A DNA stretch of 64,000 nt, from positions 248,001 to 312,000 of the forward strand of contig NZ_JANBBE010000006.1 in assembly GCF_024648825.1 (NCBI RefSeq), in the 5' to 3' direction. The translations under genes and the position numbers were made by a program. This DNA comes from Lentzea californiensis (lineage in GTDB: Bacteria > Actinomycetota > Actinomycetes > Mycobacteriales > Pseudonocardiaceae). A model generated the notes under the pieces. The model worked only from the letters and a program-made list of their open reading frames with translations. It did no database searches and was not told the origin of the DNA. Position 1 is the stretch's first letter. Every line of letters begins with the position of its first letter. Shown here piece after piece: positions 42,989 to 51,301 of the stretch.

Positions 42989-44157
42989 GCCGGCTCGCGC
43001 TGCCGGTCCGGCTGCTGCTGCTCAACCAGTTCGCCGTGAACACCGGCTTCTACATGCTCATCCCCTACCTCGCCGTGCACCTGGGCGGCCTGGGCATGTC
43101 CGCCGCGGTGATCGGCGTGGTGCTCGGTGTGCGGACGCTGAGCCAGCAGAGCCTGTTCCTCCTGGGTGGCACCGCGTCGGACCGGCTCGGGCCGCGGACC
43201 GTCATCCTCGCCGGTTGTGCCCTGCGCGCGGCCGGGTTCGGGCTGTTCGCGATCGGGGACTCGCTCGCGGTGGTGCTGGCCGCGTCGGTGCTCAGCGGCC
43301 TGGCCGGGGCGCTGTTCAACCCGGCGGTGCGGGCCTACATCGCGCTGGAGGCGGGAGAGGCGCGGACGGAGGCGTTCGCCCGGTTCAACGTCTACGCCCA
43401 GGCGGGCGCGTTGTTCGGTCCGGTGCTGGGCAGTGTGCTGCTGCTGTGGGACTTCCGGGTCTCCGCGGTGGTGGCGGCCGGGATCTTCGCGGCGCTGACC
43501 GTCGCGCAGGCCCTCGTGCTGCCCGCACGAGCGGCCACCCGCAAGGGCGGGACGGTGCTCGGCGACTGGCGCGAGTGCCTGGCGAACCGGCGGTTCGTGG
43601 CGTTCACCTGCGTGCTGAGCGGCATGTTCGCCCTGCAGAACCAGCTCTACCTGCTGCTGCCGATCCAGGCGCAGGAGGCCACCGGGTCGGCGGGCGTCGT
43701 CGCCGCGCTGTTCGTCGTGTCCACGGTCGCCACGCTGCTGTTCCAGGTCCGCATCACGCGCCTGCTGTCGAACCGGGCGCACGGGCCGGTGATCGCAGTG
43801 GGTTTGGCCGTCATGGGCGCGGGCTTCGCCGTCCCCGCGCTGTGGTCCGGGCTCGTGCCGGTGCTGGTGGCCACGCTCGCGCTGGCAGTCGGCGTGATGA
43901 TCGCGAATCCCCTGGTCTACGACCTGATCCCCTCGTTCGGCCCGCAAAGCCTGGCGGGCACCCAGTTCGGCGTGTTCTACCTCGGGTCCGGGCTGGCCGC
44001 CGCCGCGGGCAACACCGCGATCGGGTGGGTCAGCGGGTTCGGTGACCGGCTCGCGTCGCTGGTGTGCGTGGCGATCGGACTCACCAGTGCCGTGGGCGTG
44101 GCCCTGCTGCACCGCCGCGGCGCGCTGACGCCGTCACAGCCGGAGGCCGCCCGATGA
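42985..44157 (+). CDS. MFS transporter, probable metallophore exporter
   Basis: This 390-residue protein has about 12 hydrophobic segments, with the MFS loop motif between helices 2 and 3 (GGTASDRLGPRTV, about 54-66) and a partial repeat after the central loop. It most likely exports the small molecule made by the preceding enzymes, as CntE does for staphylopine. It is coupled by ATGA overlaps to the epimerase and the methyltransferase. Substrate specificity is inferred from context only. Confidence 0.87.
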   Translation: MSRLALPVRLLLLNQFAVNTGFYMLIPYLAVHLGGLGMSAAVIGVVLGVRTLSQQSLFLLGGTASDRLGPRTVILAGCALRAAGFGLFAIGDSLAVVLAASVLSGLAGALFNPAVRAYIALEAGEARTEAFARFNVYAQAGALFGPVLGSVLLLWDFRVSAVVAAGIFAALTVAQALVLPARAATRKGGTVLGDWRECLANRRFVAFTCVLSGMFALQNQLYLLLPIQAQEATGSAGVVAALFVVSTVATLLFQVRITRLLSNRAHGPVIAVGLAVMGAGFAVPALWSGLVPVLVATLALAVGVMIANPLVYDLIPSFGPQSLAGTQFGVFYLGSGLAAAAGNTAIGWVSGFGDRLASLVCVAIGLTSAVGVALLHRRGALTPSQPEAAR

Positions 44158-44939
44158 ACCTGCTGACCGACAACCCCGAGCTCTACGAGCACCAGTTCCC
44201 CGACCCCGGGCACGTCGCGGCCCGGTTCGTGCACGACGTGGTGACCCGGTTCGGCGGCGGGCGGGACCTGCTCGACGTCGGCTGCGGCACCGGCCGTGAC
44301 GCGGGCTGGTTGTCCCGCAACGGTTACCGCGTCGCCGGGGTGGACAGCTCGGAGAACATGCTCGCGCACGTCCGCGAGCACCACCCGGCGGTCGACGTGG
44401 CGCTGGCCGACATGCGCACGTTCGGCCTGGACCGTCGTTTCGACGTCGTGACCTGTTTGGACAGTGCGATGCTGTACTGCCACACCAACGCCGACCTCGA
44501 AGCCTTCCTGGGCCGCTGCCGGGAGCACCTGGTGCCCGGCGGTCTGCTCGTCGCGGAGATGCGCAACGGTGCGTTCTTCCTCGGCAACAACGAACTCCTG
44601 GACGGCGTGCGCACCCGTTCGGTGACGTGGCGGGGCACCGAGTACACCTCGCACACCGAGCTGTGGATCGACCACGCCGACCAGCTGCTGCGCCGCCGCC
44701 GCACCTGGGAGTGGGCCGGGCGCACCGAACCGCTCGTGCAGCGGTCGGCGTGGCGGCTGCTGTTCCCCCAGGAGCTGCGCCACCTGCTCGACCTCGCCGG
44801 GTTCGACGTCCTCGCCCTGTTCGACTCGCCCGGCCCCCGCACCGACCAGCCCTGGTCCGCCGACGCTCCGCTCAGCGGCGTGCTGTCCGGCGACCGCCTC
44901 CACGTCGTGGCCCGCCTCCGCCGAAGCGGGTGCCAGTGA
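44154..44939 (+). CDS. SAM-dependent class I methyltransferase
   Basis: This 261-residue cytoplasmic enzyme has motif I LLDVGCGTGRDAGWL (about 39-53), the acidic end of strand 2 in VAGVDSS, and motif II/III segments FDVVTCLDSAML and LVPGGLLVAEM. It is an N- or O-methyltransferase of unknown target. In this operon it probably methylates the chelator or a precursor, or tunes its metal affinity. It ends 11 bases before the lipoprotein gene, the only gap in the operon. Confidence 0.85.
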   Translation: MNLLTDNPELYEHQFPDPGHVAARFVHDVVTRFGGGRDLLDVGCGTGRDAGWLSRNGYRVAGVDSSENMLAHVREHHPAVDVALADMRTFGLDRRFDVVTCLDSAMLYCHTNADLEAFLGRCREHLVPGGLLVAEMRNGAFFLGNNELLDGVRTRSVTWRGTEYTSHTELWIDHADQLLRRRRTWEWAGRTEPLVQRSAWRLLFPQELRHLLDLAGFDVLALFDSPGPRTDQPWSADAPLSGVLSGDRLHVVARLRRSGCQ

Positions 44940-44950
44940 AAGGAACCAGC

Positions 44951-46480
44951 ATGTCCCTGAACCGCCGCGGTTTCCTCGGCCTCACCTCCGGCCTCGCGGT
45001 CGTCACCCTCGCCGGGTGCGGCACCAGCGCCACGTCGGCCTCCTCCGCGCCCCGCGCGGGCGGACGGCTCCGCGCCGCGTTCGCCGGTGGTGGCGCCAAG
45101 GAGGTGCTCGACCCGCACCTGGCCAACCTGTTCGTCGAAGCCGCGCGGTCCAAGGCGATGTTCGACAAGCTCGCGGACCTCGGCGGCGACGTGGCACCGC
45201 AGCCCCGCCTGGCGGAGAAGTGGGAGCCGAGCACGGACCTGACGCGCTGGCGGATCACGTTGCGCAAGGCCGTGTTCCACGACGGCAGACCGGTGCGAGC
45301 CCAGGACGTGCTCGCGAGCTACGCGCGCATCCTCGACCCGAACCGCGCGTTCCGCGCCAAGTCGAGCCTGGCGCTGATCGACCTGCCCAACAGCCGCGCA
45401 GTCGACGACCGCACGGTGGAGTTCGCGCTGAAGCGGCCGTTCGTCGAGTTCCCCAACGCCCTGGCGGCGTTCGGCGCGTACATCGTTCCCGAGGGCGCCG
45501 AGGACTTCACGAAGCCGGTCGGGTCGGGGGCGTTCAGCTTCGTGTCGTTCGAGCCGGGCAGGTCCGTGCTGCTCCAGCGCAACCCCGAGTACTGGGAGGG
45601 TGCTCCGCTGCTGGAAGAGCTGGAGTTCGTGATCGCCAACGAGGAGTCGGCGCGCACCAACGCCCTGCTGGGCGGTCAGGTCGAGTACGCGCACGACCTG
45701 ACCCCGACCACCGCGCGCAGCCACGCGTCCAGCGACCGGATGACGATCCACCGCGCGCCCAACAGCGCCGTGCAGGCGTTCGCCATGAAGCTGGACCGGG
45801 CGCCGTTCGACAACCGCGACCTGCGGGAGGCACTGTTCCTGCTCGCCGACCGGCCGCAGCTGGTGGAGTCGGTGCTCGCGGGCAGCGGCCAGGTCGGCAA
45901 CGACCTGTTCGGCAAGGGCTACCAGCACTACGCCGGTGATCTCCCCCAGCGCGAGCGCGACGTGGACAAGGCGAAGTTCCTCATCCGCAAGGCCGGTGCC
46001 GAGGGCCTGGTGGTCAAGCTCGACACGTCCACCGCCGCGGCCGGCATGGTCGAGGCCGCCACGGTGTTCGCCGACCAGGCCAAGGGGTCCGGTCTGACGA
46101 TCGAGGTCGTCCAGGGCAACAAGGACACCTACTGGGCCGACACCCTCAAGAACGGTTCGCTGTCGAGTTTCCGCTCCGGCGCCATGCCCATCGAGACCCA
46201 CATCGCGCAGCGCCTGCTCAGCGGGGCGGGCACCAACGTCACCAAGTGGGCACGGCCGGAGTTCGACGCGCTGTACGAGAAGGCGGTGTCCACTTCGGAC
46301 CAGAGTGCACGCACCCAGGCCTATCAGGAGATGCAGCGCCTGCTGCACACCGACGGCGGCTACCTGATGTGGGGCTTCGCGGACTGGATCGTGGGCGCGA
46401 AGCCGAACGTCGGCGGCATCTCCACCGCGCCGGCCAACACGCTCGACTGGGCCCGCTTCGACAAGGTGTGGGTGGGGTGA
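44951..46480 (+). CDS. Substrate-binding lipoprotein of Opp/Nik-type ABC importer
   Basis: This 509-residue family 5 solute-binding protein starts with a twin-Arg-like NRRGFLGLTSG and a lipobox TLAG-C near residue 22, followed by a Ser-rich linker. The mature domain shows the family features DLTRWRITLRKAVFHDGRPVRAQDV and VGSGAFSFVSFEPG. This family includes OppA/DppA, the nickel binder NikA and CntA, which captures metal-staphylopine. Downstream of chelator genes, it probably binds the metal-loaded product outside the cell. AAAGGAA precedes the ATG. Confidence 0.9.
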   Translation: MSLNRRGFLGLTSGLAVVTLAGCGTSATSASSAPRAGGRLRAAFAGGGAKEVLDPHLANLFVEAARSKAMFDKLADLGGDVAPQPRLAEKWEPSTDLTRWRITLRKAVFHDGRPVRAQDVLASYARILDPNRAFRAKSSLALIDLPNSRAVDDRTVEFALKRPFVEFPNALAAFGAYIVPEGAEDFTKPVGSGAFSFVSFEPGRSVLLQRNPEYWEGAPLLEELEFVIANEESARTNALLGGQVEYAHDLTPTTARSHASSDRMTIHRAPNSAVQAFAMKLDRAPFDNRDLREALFLLADRPQLVESVLAGSGQVGNDLFGKGYQHYAGDLPQRERDVDKAKFLIRKAGAEGLVVKLDTSTAAAGMVEAATVFADQAKGSGLTIEVVQGNKDTYWADTLKNGSLSSFRSGAMPIETHIAQRLLSGAGTNVTKWARPEFDALYEKAVSTSDQSARTQAYQEMQRLLHTDGGYLMWGFADWIVGAKPNVGGISTAPANTLDWARFDKVWVG

Positions 46481-47421
46481 ACCTCGCGTCCTACGCGGCC
46501 CGCCGGGCCGCACTCGGGCTGGTGCAGGTGCTCGCCGTGGTCACCCTCGTGTTCTTCCTGGTCGAGGCACTGCCGGGAGACGCGGCGGTGGCCCTGGCCG
46601 GCGACAACCCGGACCCCGCGCGGATCGCCCAGATCCGCGCGGCCATGCGCCTCGACCTGCCCGCGGCCGAGCGGTTCGCGCAGTGGCTGGCCGGGTTGCC
46701 CCGGCTGGACTTCGGCGAGTCGCTGGTGTCGGGCCGGCCGGTCGCGCAGTTCCTGTTCGCGGGGATCGGCCCGACCGTCGTGCTGGCGGTGCTGACGCTG
46801 GTGCTGTTGCTGCCGATCTCGGTGCTGGTCGGGGTGCTGGCCGCGTTGCGCGAGGGCAGCCTGCTGGACCGGGCGCTGACGTCGGTCAGCGTGGCGCTGC
46901 ACTCGATTCCCGAGTTCGCGCTGGCCGTGGTGCTGATCGCGGTGTTCGGCGTGCAGCTGGCCTGGCTGCCGCCGACGGCGGTCGGCGCGGACGTGCTCGC
47001 CGAGCCCGCGGTGCTGGTACTGCCGCTGGTGGTGCTGCTGGCGCGGCCGATCTGCTCGATCAGCCGCCTGGTGCGCGCGGGCATGGTGGACGCGCTGGAG
47101 TCGGACTACGTGCGCCACGCCCGCCGCCTCGGGATCGGCGAGACGCGGGTGCGGTTCGCCCACGCGTTGCCGAACGCCCTGGCACCGGCCGTGCAACAGG
47201 TCGCGCGCACCACGGACTGGTTGCTGGGCGGTGTGATCGTCGTCGAGGCGGTGTTCGTGATCCCCGGCCTCGGAACGGTCTTGGTGGACTCGGTGGCCGC
47301 CCGCGACCTGCCGGTGGTGCAGGGCCTGGCCGTGGTCTTCGCCGTCACCACCGTGGCCGTGAACCTGCTGGCCGACCTGGTGGCGTTCCGGCTGGCGCCG
47401 CGTGCGGAGGTGATCGCGTGA
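46477..47421 (+). CDS. ABC permease, DppB/NikB type
   Basis: This 314-residue inner-membrane permease has six predicted helices and the cytoplasmic EAA loop near 200-225 (MVDALESDYVRHARRLGIGE). The first helix is preceded by a short cytoplasmic stretch typical of DppB (VNLASYAARRAALGLVQV). GTG 46477 overlaps the lipoprotein stop by four bases. It pairs with the next gene to form the membrane channel of the importer. Confidence 0.92.
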   Translation: MNLASYAARRAALGLVQVLAVVTLVFFLVEALPGDAAVALAGDNPDPARIAQIRAAMRLDLPAAERFAQWLAGLPRLDFGESLVSGRPVAQFLFAGIGPTVVLAVLTLVLLLPISVLVGVLAALREGSLLDRALTSVSVALHSIPEFALAVVLIAVFGVQLAWLPPTAVGADVLAEPAVLVLPLVVLLARPICSISRLVRAGMVDALESDYVRHARRLGIGETRVRFAHALPNALAPAVQQVARTTDWLLGGVIVVEAVFVIPGLGTVLVDSVAARDLPVVQGLAVVFAVTTVAVNLLADLVAFRLAPRAEVIA

Positions 47422-48191
47422 AGCGGGCGGGCATCGGCGGGGTGCTGATCGCGGTGCCGCTGGCGCTGGCGCTGCTCGGCCCGTTGTTCGTGCCGGAGGA
47501 CGTGACCCGCAGCGCGCCTTTCATGCCGGTGGGCCTGCTGGGCACCGACTTCGTCGGCCGGGACACCTGGCACCAGGTGCTCGCCGGCGGCCAGACGGTC
47601 GTGCTGGTGGCGTTGCTCGCCACCGCCTTCTCCTACCTGGTCGGGGTCCCCTACGGCGTGGTGGCCGCCACCGCGCGGCTGCGGCTGGTCGACGAGCTGC
47701 TGATGAGGCCGCTCGACGTGCTGCTGGCGGTGCCGTCGCTGCTGGTGCTGATCCTCGTGGCCGCCATCACCGGGCAAGGGCTCGTGGTGCTCGTCGGCAT
47801 CGTCACGCTCGTCAACTTCCCGGACGTCGCCCGCCTGTCCCGTGCGACGGCGCTGGAGATCGCCGGACGCCCGGCGCTGGAGGCGATGCGCATGCAGGGC
47901 GAGTCGTGGTGGCAGACGTCGATCGTCTACACCGGACGGTCGATGCTGCGCACGCTCGCCGCTGATCTCGGCGTCCGGCTCACCGCGGCGCTCTACCTGG
48001 TGGCATCGGCCAGTTTCCTCGGTGTCGGCGTGCCGCCCGGTGCCGCGGACTGGGCCGTGATGGTGGACCGCAACCGCGGCGGGTTGTTCCTGCAGCCGTG
48101 GGCCGTGGTGGTGCCCGCACTGCTGATCATCTCCCTGTCCATCGGGTTGAACCTGGTGTTCGACCGCGCGTTGCGGAAGGTGCGGACATGA
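47418..48191 (+). CDS. ABC permease, DppC/NikC type
   Basis: This 257-residue partner permease has about five or six helices, the DppC-type GTDFVGRDTWHQVLAGG segment after helix 1, and an EAA-like loop (ALEIAGRPALEAMRMQGESWW). It lacks the long N-terminal extension of many DppC proteins. GTG 47418 overlaps the DppB-like stop and its own stop overlaps the ATPase (ATGA). Confidence 0.92.
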   Translation: MKRAGIGGVLIAVPLALALLGPLFVPEDVTRSAPFMPVGLLGTDFVGRDTWHQVLAGGQTVVLVALLATAFSYLVGVPYGVVAATARLRLVDELLMRPLDVLLAVPSLLVLILVAAITGQGLVVLVGIVTLVNFPDVARLSRATALEIAGRPALEAMRMQGESWWQTSIVYTGRSMLRTLAADLGVRLTAALYLVASASFLGVGVPPGAADWAVMVDRNRGGLFLQPWAVVVPALLIISLSIGLNLVFDRALRKVRT

Positions 48192-49606
48192 CCCCGGTCG
48201 TGCACGTGGAGGACCTGCGTGCCGAGGCGGGCGGGACCGTGCTGCTCGGCGGCGTCAGCTTCGCCCTGTCCGCGGGGCGGGTCCTGGCCCTGGTCGGCGC
48301 CTCGGGCAGCGGCAAGACCACCACCGGTCTCGCCCTGCTCGGCGAACACTCCCCCGGCGTGTCGGTCAGCGGGCACGTCGAGGTGCGCGGACGCGTCGGG
48401 TTCGTCCCCCAGCAGCCGGCGTCCGCGCTCAACCCGGTGCGCCGCTTGGGTTCCGTGTTCCGCGAGGTCGCCGCGCTGCACGGCGGTGAGCCCGGCGATC
48501 TCGTGGCCACGGCCCTGCGCCGGGCACGGGTTCCGGCCGGCCTGCTGCACCGCTACCCGCACCAGCTCTCCGGCGGCCAGCAGCAACGGATCGTGCTCGC
48601 CCAGGCGCTGATCGGCGACCCCGCCGTGCTGGTGGCCGACGAGCCCACCACGGGCCAGGACGCCCTGACCCGCGCCGAGGTCGTGGAGGAGCTCGCCGCC
48701 GTCGTCGCGCAGGGCGTGGCATTGGTGCTGCTGACCCACGACGTGGAGGTGGTGCGGGCGCTCGCGGACGAGATCGTGGTGCTGCGCGCGGGAAGCGTCG
48801 TCGAGGCCGGGCCCGCTGCCGAGCTGCTGACCAATCCGCGCGAGGACTACACCCGCGCGTTGCTCGACGCCGTGCCGCGAGTTCCCGCCGAGGTCCCCGA
48901 ACGGGCACCACGCCTGCGGGTCCGCGGCCTGACCGCCCGGTACCGCAACGCCACCGTCCTGCACGACGTGGACCTGGACGTCGGCGAACGCCTGGCGGTC
49001 GTCGGCCGTTCCGGCAGCGGCAAGACCACCCTCGGCCGGTGCCTCGCCGGTCTGCACCAGCAGGCCACCGGCGAGGTGCTGCTGCACGACCGGCCGCTCG
49101 CGCGGTCGCTGCGCCGCCGGCCGCGGGCCGCGTTGGCCGCCGTGCAGTACGTGTTCCAGGACGCGCGGGGCTCGTTCGACGAGCACCGCCCGGTGCTGGA
49201 CCAGGTGGCCCGGACGGCGGTGCGGCTGCGCGGTGCACGTCCCGCCGAAGCCCGTACCTCGGCGCTCGCCGCCCTGACCCGCGTCGGTCTCGGCGAGGAG
49301 ACGGTCCTGCGCCTGCCGCGCGGCCTCTCCGGTGGCGAACTGCAGCGAGCGGCGCTGGTGCGCGCCCTGCTCGCCGAACCGGAGGTGCTCGTGTGCGACG
49401 AGATCACCTCGGGCCTGGACGCGGTGACCCGCGCCGGGCTGCTCGACCTGCTCGCGAGCGTGCCGTGCGCGCTCGTGCTGATCAGCCACGACCTCGACGT
49501 CGTGGCCCGGCTGGCCGACCGGGTAGCCGTGCTCCACGAAGGACGCGTCGTCGCGCACGGTCCGGTCGCCACCACTTTGGACGGCGCGAAGGAGAGGATG
49601 AAGTGA
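48188..49606 (+). CDS. Tandem-domain ABC ATPase (DppD-DppF fusion type)
   Basis: This 472-residue protein holds two nucleotide-binding domains. The first (about 5-225) has Walker A GASGSGKTT, signature LSGGQQQ and Walker B VLVADEPT. The second (about 240-465) has GRSGSGKTT, LSGGELQ and VLVCDEIT. Gene order shows it replaces the separate DppD and DppF of other Opp/Nik importers. In the second domain the residue after Asp-Glu is Ile, not Pro, a mild departure. It powers import through the two permeases. Confidence 0.92.
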   Translation: MTPVVHVEDLRAEAGGTVLLGGVSFALSAGRVLALVGASGSGKTTTGLALLGEHSPGVSVSGHVEVRGRVGFVPQQPASALNPVRRLGSVFREVAALHGGEPGDLVATALRRARVPAGLLHRYPHQLSGGQQQRIVLAQALIGDPAVLVADEPTTGQDALTRAEVVEELAAVVAQGVALVLLTHDVEVVRALADEIVVLRAGSVVEAGPAAELLTNPREDYTRALLDAVPRVPAEVPERAPRLRVRGLTARYRNATVLHDVDLDVGERLAVVGRSGSGKTTLGRCLAGLHQQATGEVLLHDRPLARSLRRRPRAALAAVQYVFQDARGSFDEHRPVLDQVARTAVRLRGARPAEARTSALAALTRVGLGEETVLRLPRGLSGGELQRAALVRALLAEPEVLVCDEITSGLDAVTRAGLLDLLASVPCALVLISHDLDVVARLADRVAVLHEGRVVAHGPVATTLDGAKERMK

Positions 49607-50169
49607 ACGAGCACCACCAGGTAGCAGGTTCTTATGAGGTGCGGTTGGCGACCCACGCCGACCTCCCGGGAGCCCGCAGCGTCATGCTGGACACCTTCTA
49701 CCGCGAGTTCGGCCACGGCTACCGCCCCCAGTGGCACGGCGACGTGATCGACCTGGCCGCCACCTACCTCGACACCCCCAGGCACGCGCTGTTCGTCGCG
49801 GTCGACGGGGACGACGTCGTGGGCACCACGGCCGTGCGAGCGCAGGGACCGGCCAGCCCGCCCCACCCGGCGTGGATCGCCGAGCGCTACTCCGGCGACA
49901 CCACGGCGCAGCTGTTCCGGGTGTACGTGCGGGCGGAGCACCGCCGCCGGGGACTGGCGCGGGCACTGGTGGACACCGCGGTCCGGTTCATCGCGGAAAC
50001 CCCCGGCTACGACCAGATCTACCTGCACACCGACACCCGCGTCGCCGGCGCCGAGGCGTTCTGGCGCTCGGTCGCCGTCGAGGTGTGCGACGCCCGCGAC
50101 GGCGACTCGAGCCGCAACCAGACCGTGCACTTCGAGATCCCCGTCCCGGTCCTCGCCCACGTGGAGTGA
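49603..50169 (+). CDS. GNAT-family N-acetyltransferase
   Basis: This 188-residue acetyltransferase has the acetyl-CoA motif A as RVYVRAEHRRRGLARALV (about 107-124). The N-terminal MLDTFYREFG segment and ALFVAVDGDDVVGTTAV match the fold. It is last in the operon and starts inside the ATPase stop (GTGA). It may acetylate the chelator, a precursor amine or an incoming compound. It is followed by a strong terminator at 50174, confirming the operon end. Confidence 0.87.
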   Translation: MNEHHQVAGSYEVRLATHADLPGARSVMLDTFYREFGHGYRPQWHGDVIDLAATYLDTPRHALFVAVDGDDVVGTTAVRAQGPASPPHPAWIAERYSGDTTAQLFRVYVRAEHRRRGLARALVDTAVRFIAETPGYDQIYLHTDTRVAGAEAFWRSVAVEVCDARDGDSSRNQTVHFEIPVPVLAHVE

Positions 50170-50173
50170 CGGA

Positions 50174-50223
50174 CGGTCGTGGGTGGGAACCGGCTTGCAG
50201 GAAAGGGTTTCCACCCACGACCG
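50174..50223. terminator. Bidirectional terminator, 18-bp stem
   Basis: 50174-50191 pairs with 50206-50223 over 18 positions with one mismatch and a 14-base loop. It separates the convergent GNAT and DUF3040 genes and probably serves both. Confidence 0.85.
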
Positions 50224-50236
50224 CGGGGCGGAGGAC

Positions 50237-50524
50237 TCAGTCGGTCGCCTGGCTCCGGTGGACTCCGGGCATCGTCCGGCGTTGCCGGGCACCCCAGGTC
50301 CACCCCGCCACCAGCGCGCACGCGATCGCACCGGTCATGTGCCCGAGCACCGTCGCGACCACGGCCAGCAGCGCGGCGACGACCATGAGCACCGTGCAGA
50401 CGTGGTGGTGGCGTTCACGCGACGGCCACGGAGCACCGGCCAGGGCCTCGGCGAGTTTCGGATCCTCGTCGGAGAGGGTGCGTTCGATCTCGGACAGCTC
50501 CTCGCGTTCGCGGTCACTGAGCAC
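50237..50524 (-). CDS. DUF3040 membrane protein
   Basis: This 95-residue protein has the DUF3040 opening LSDREREELSEIERTL...DPKLAEAL. A short basic segment follows, then two adjacent transmembrane helices (about 43-60 and 62-76) and a charged tail. The family is common in actinobacteria and of unknown role. The GTG at 50524 follows AGGAGGT. It is on the same strand as the GreA/GreB-like gene, with a 27-base gap between them. Confidence 0.88.
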   Translation of the reverse strand: MLSDREREELSEIERTLSDEDPKLAEALAGAPWPSRERHHHVCTVLMVVAALLAVVATVLGHMTGAIACALVAGWTWGARQRRTMPGVHRSQATD

Positions 50525-50551
50525 GGCGCACCTCCTGGGTCCGCACGGGCC

Positions 50552-51004
50552 TCACCGCGCACTTTCCTCGCGCGCCCTCCCGTAGGGCACGGCGTTCAGC
50601 ACCGTGACGCGAACCGTGGCGCCGCTGGGCGTCCGGTAGGTGCGCTGCTCTCCTTGGCGGGCACCGTTCACGGCCGTTCCCAGCGGGGAGCCCGGGGAGT
50701 AGACCTCGATCGTGCCGTGTTCGGCGCCGCGTGCGCCGAGCAGGAACGTCTCGGTCTCACCGGTGTCGTCGAAGCGGACGGTGAGCACCATGCCGGGTTC
50801 GGCGACGCCGTCGTCCGGAGGGTCCTCGCCCACGATCGCGTGGTCGAGGAGGTCGTTGATCTGACGGATTCGCGTCTCCCGGTCCCGCTGGGAGGCGAAA
50901 CCCGAGTCGTCGCCGCGTGCCGGTACGAGCAGGGTCGTCAGTTCGTTGCGGAGCCGGTGGTGTGCCTGCGGTGACAGCCACACGCGTGGGGCGGTGCTCG
51001 TCAT
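50552..51004 (-). CDS. GreA/GreB-family elongation-factor-like protein
   Basis: This 150-residue protein has the two-part Gre layout. The N-terminal segment (about 1-65; LSPQAHHRLRNELTTL, IRQINDLLDHA) could form a coiled coil. The C-terminal FKBP-like domain (about 70-140) holds VLTVRFDDTGETETFLLG, SPLGTAVNGARQGE and VRVTVLNAV. Full Gre factors restart backtracked RNA polymerase. This short divergent copy is probably an auxiliary RNA-polymerase secondary-channel regulator. GGAGG precedes the ATG at 51004. Confidence 0.85.
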   Translation of the reverse strand: MTSTAPRVWLSPQAHHRLRNELTTLLVPARGDDSGFASQRDRETRIRQINDLLDHAIVGEDPPDDGVAEPGMVLTVRFDDTGETETFLLGARGAEHGTIEVYSPGSPLGTAVNGARQGEQRTYRTPSGATVRVTVLNAVPYGRAREESAR

Positions 51005-51028
51005 GATGCCTCCAGGGCTGGAGTGAGT

Positions 51029-51059
51029 GCCGTCAGGGCGGGGGTACCGCCCTGACGGC
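51029..51059 (-). terminator. Perfect 13-bp hairpin terminator
   Basis: GCCGTCAGGGCGG (51029-51041) pairs exactly with CCGCCCTGACGGC (51047-51059) around a five-base loop. It follows the minus-strand small protein and oxidase unit. Confidence 0.8.
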
Positions 51060-51117
51060 GGGGGCGTCCGTCTGAGCCGGGTTCGTCGGCCTGCGACTCG
51101 CACGGACAGGAGAGAGG

Positions 51118-51294
51118 TCAGTGGTGGTGCCGGCCGTCGCGGCGCAGCACGGCTTCGAAGTCGTGGGCGTAGCCGGTGGCCACGCTCATGAGGATGTCGC
51201 GCTGGACGCGGAGGAAGTCGTTCTCCTTGCGCAGCCACGCCAGTTCGGCTCGCTCGCCGTCGGTCAGCGGTGGTCCGGAGTTCTCGGTTTCCAC
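51118..51294 (-). CDS. Small coiled-coil protein coupled to the DadA-like gene
   Basis: This 58-residue product starts at GTG 51294. AGGTGA, the end of the preceding gene including its TGA stop, serves as its ribosome site, so translation is coupled. The core TDGERAELAWLRKENDFLRV is a charged helix with Leu spacing like the leucine-zipper end of IS3 OrfA proteins, but no transposase partner or inverted repeats are nearby. The C-terminus is RRDGRHHH. I do not know the function. Confidence 0.6.
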   Translation of the reverse strand: METENSGPPLTDGERAELAWLRKENDFLRVQRDILMSVATGYAHDFEAVLRRDGRHHH

Positions 51295-51301
51295 GGGGCG
51301 G

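Noticed and set aside
51118..51294. IS3 OrfA fragment
   Set aside because: The helix resembles the OrfA zipper, but there is no helix-turn-helix, no OrfB, no terminal repeats and a working coupled start, so I treat it as a small cellular gene.
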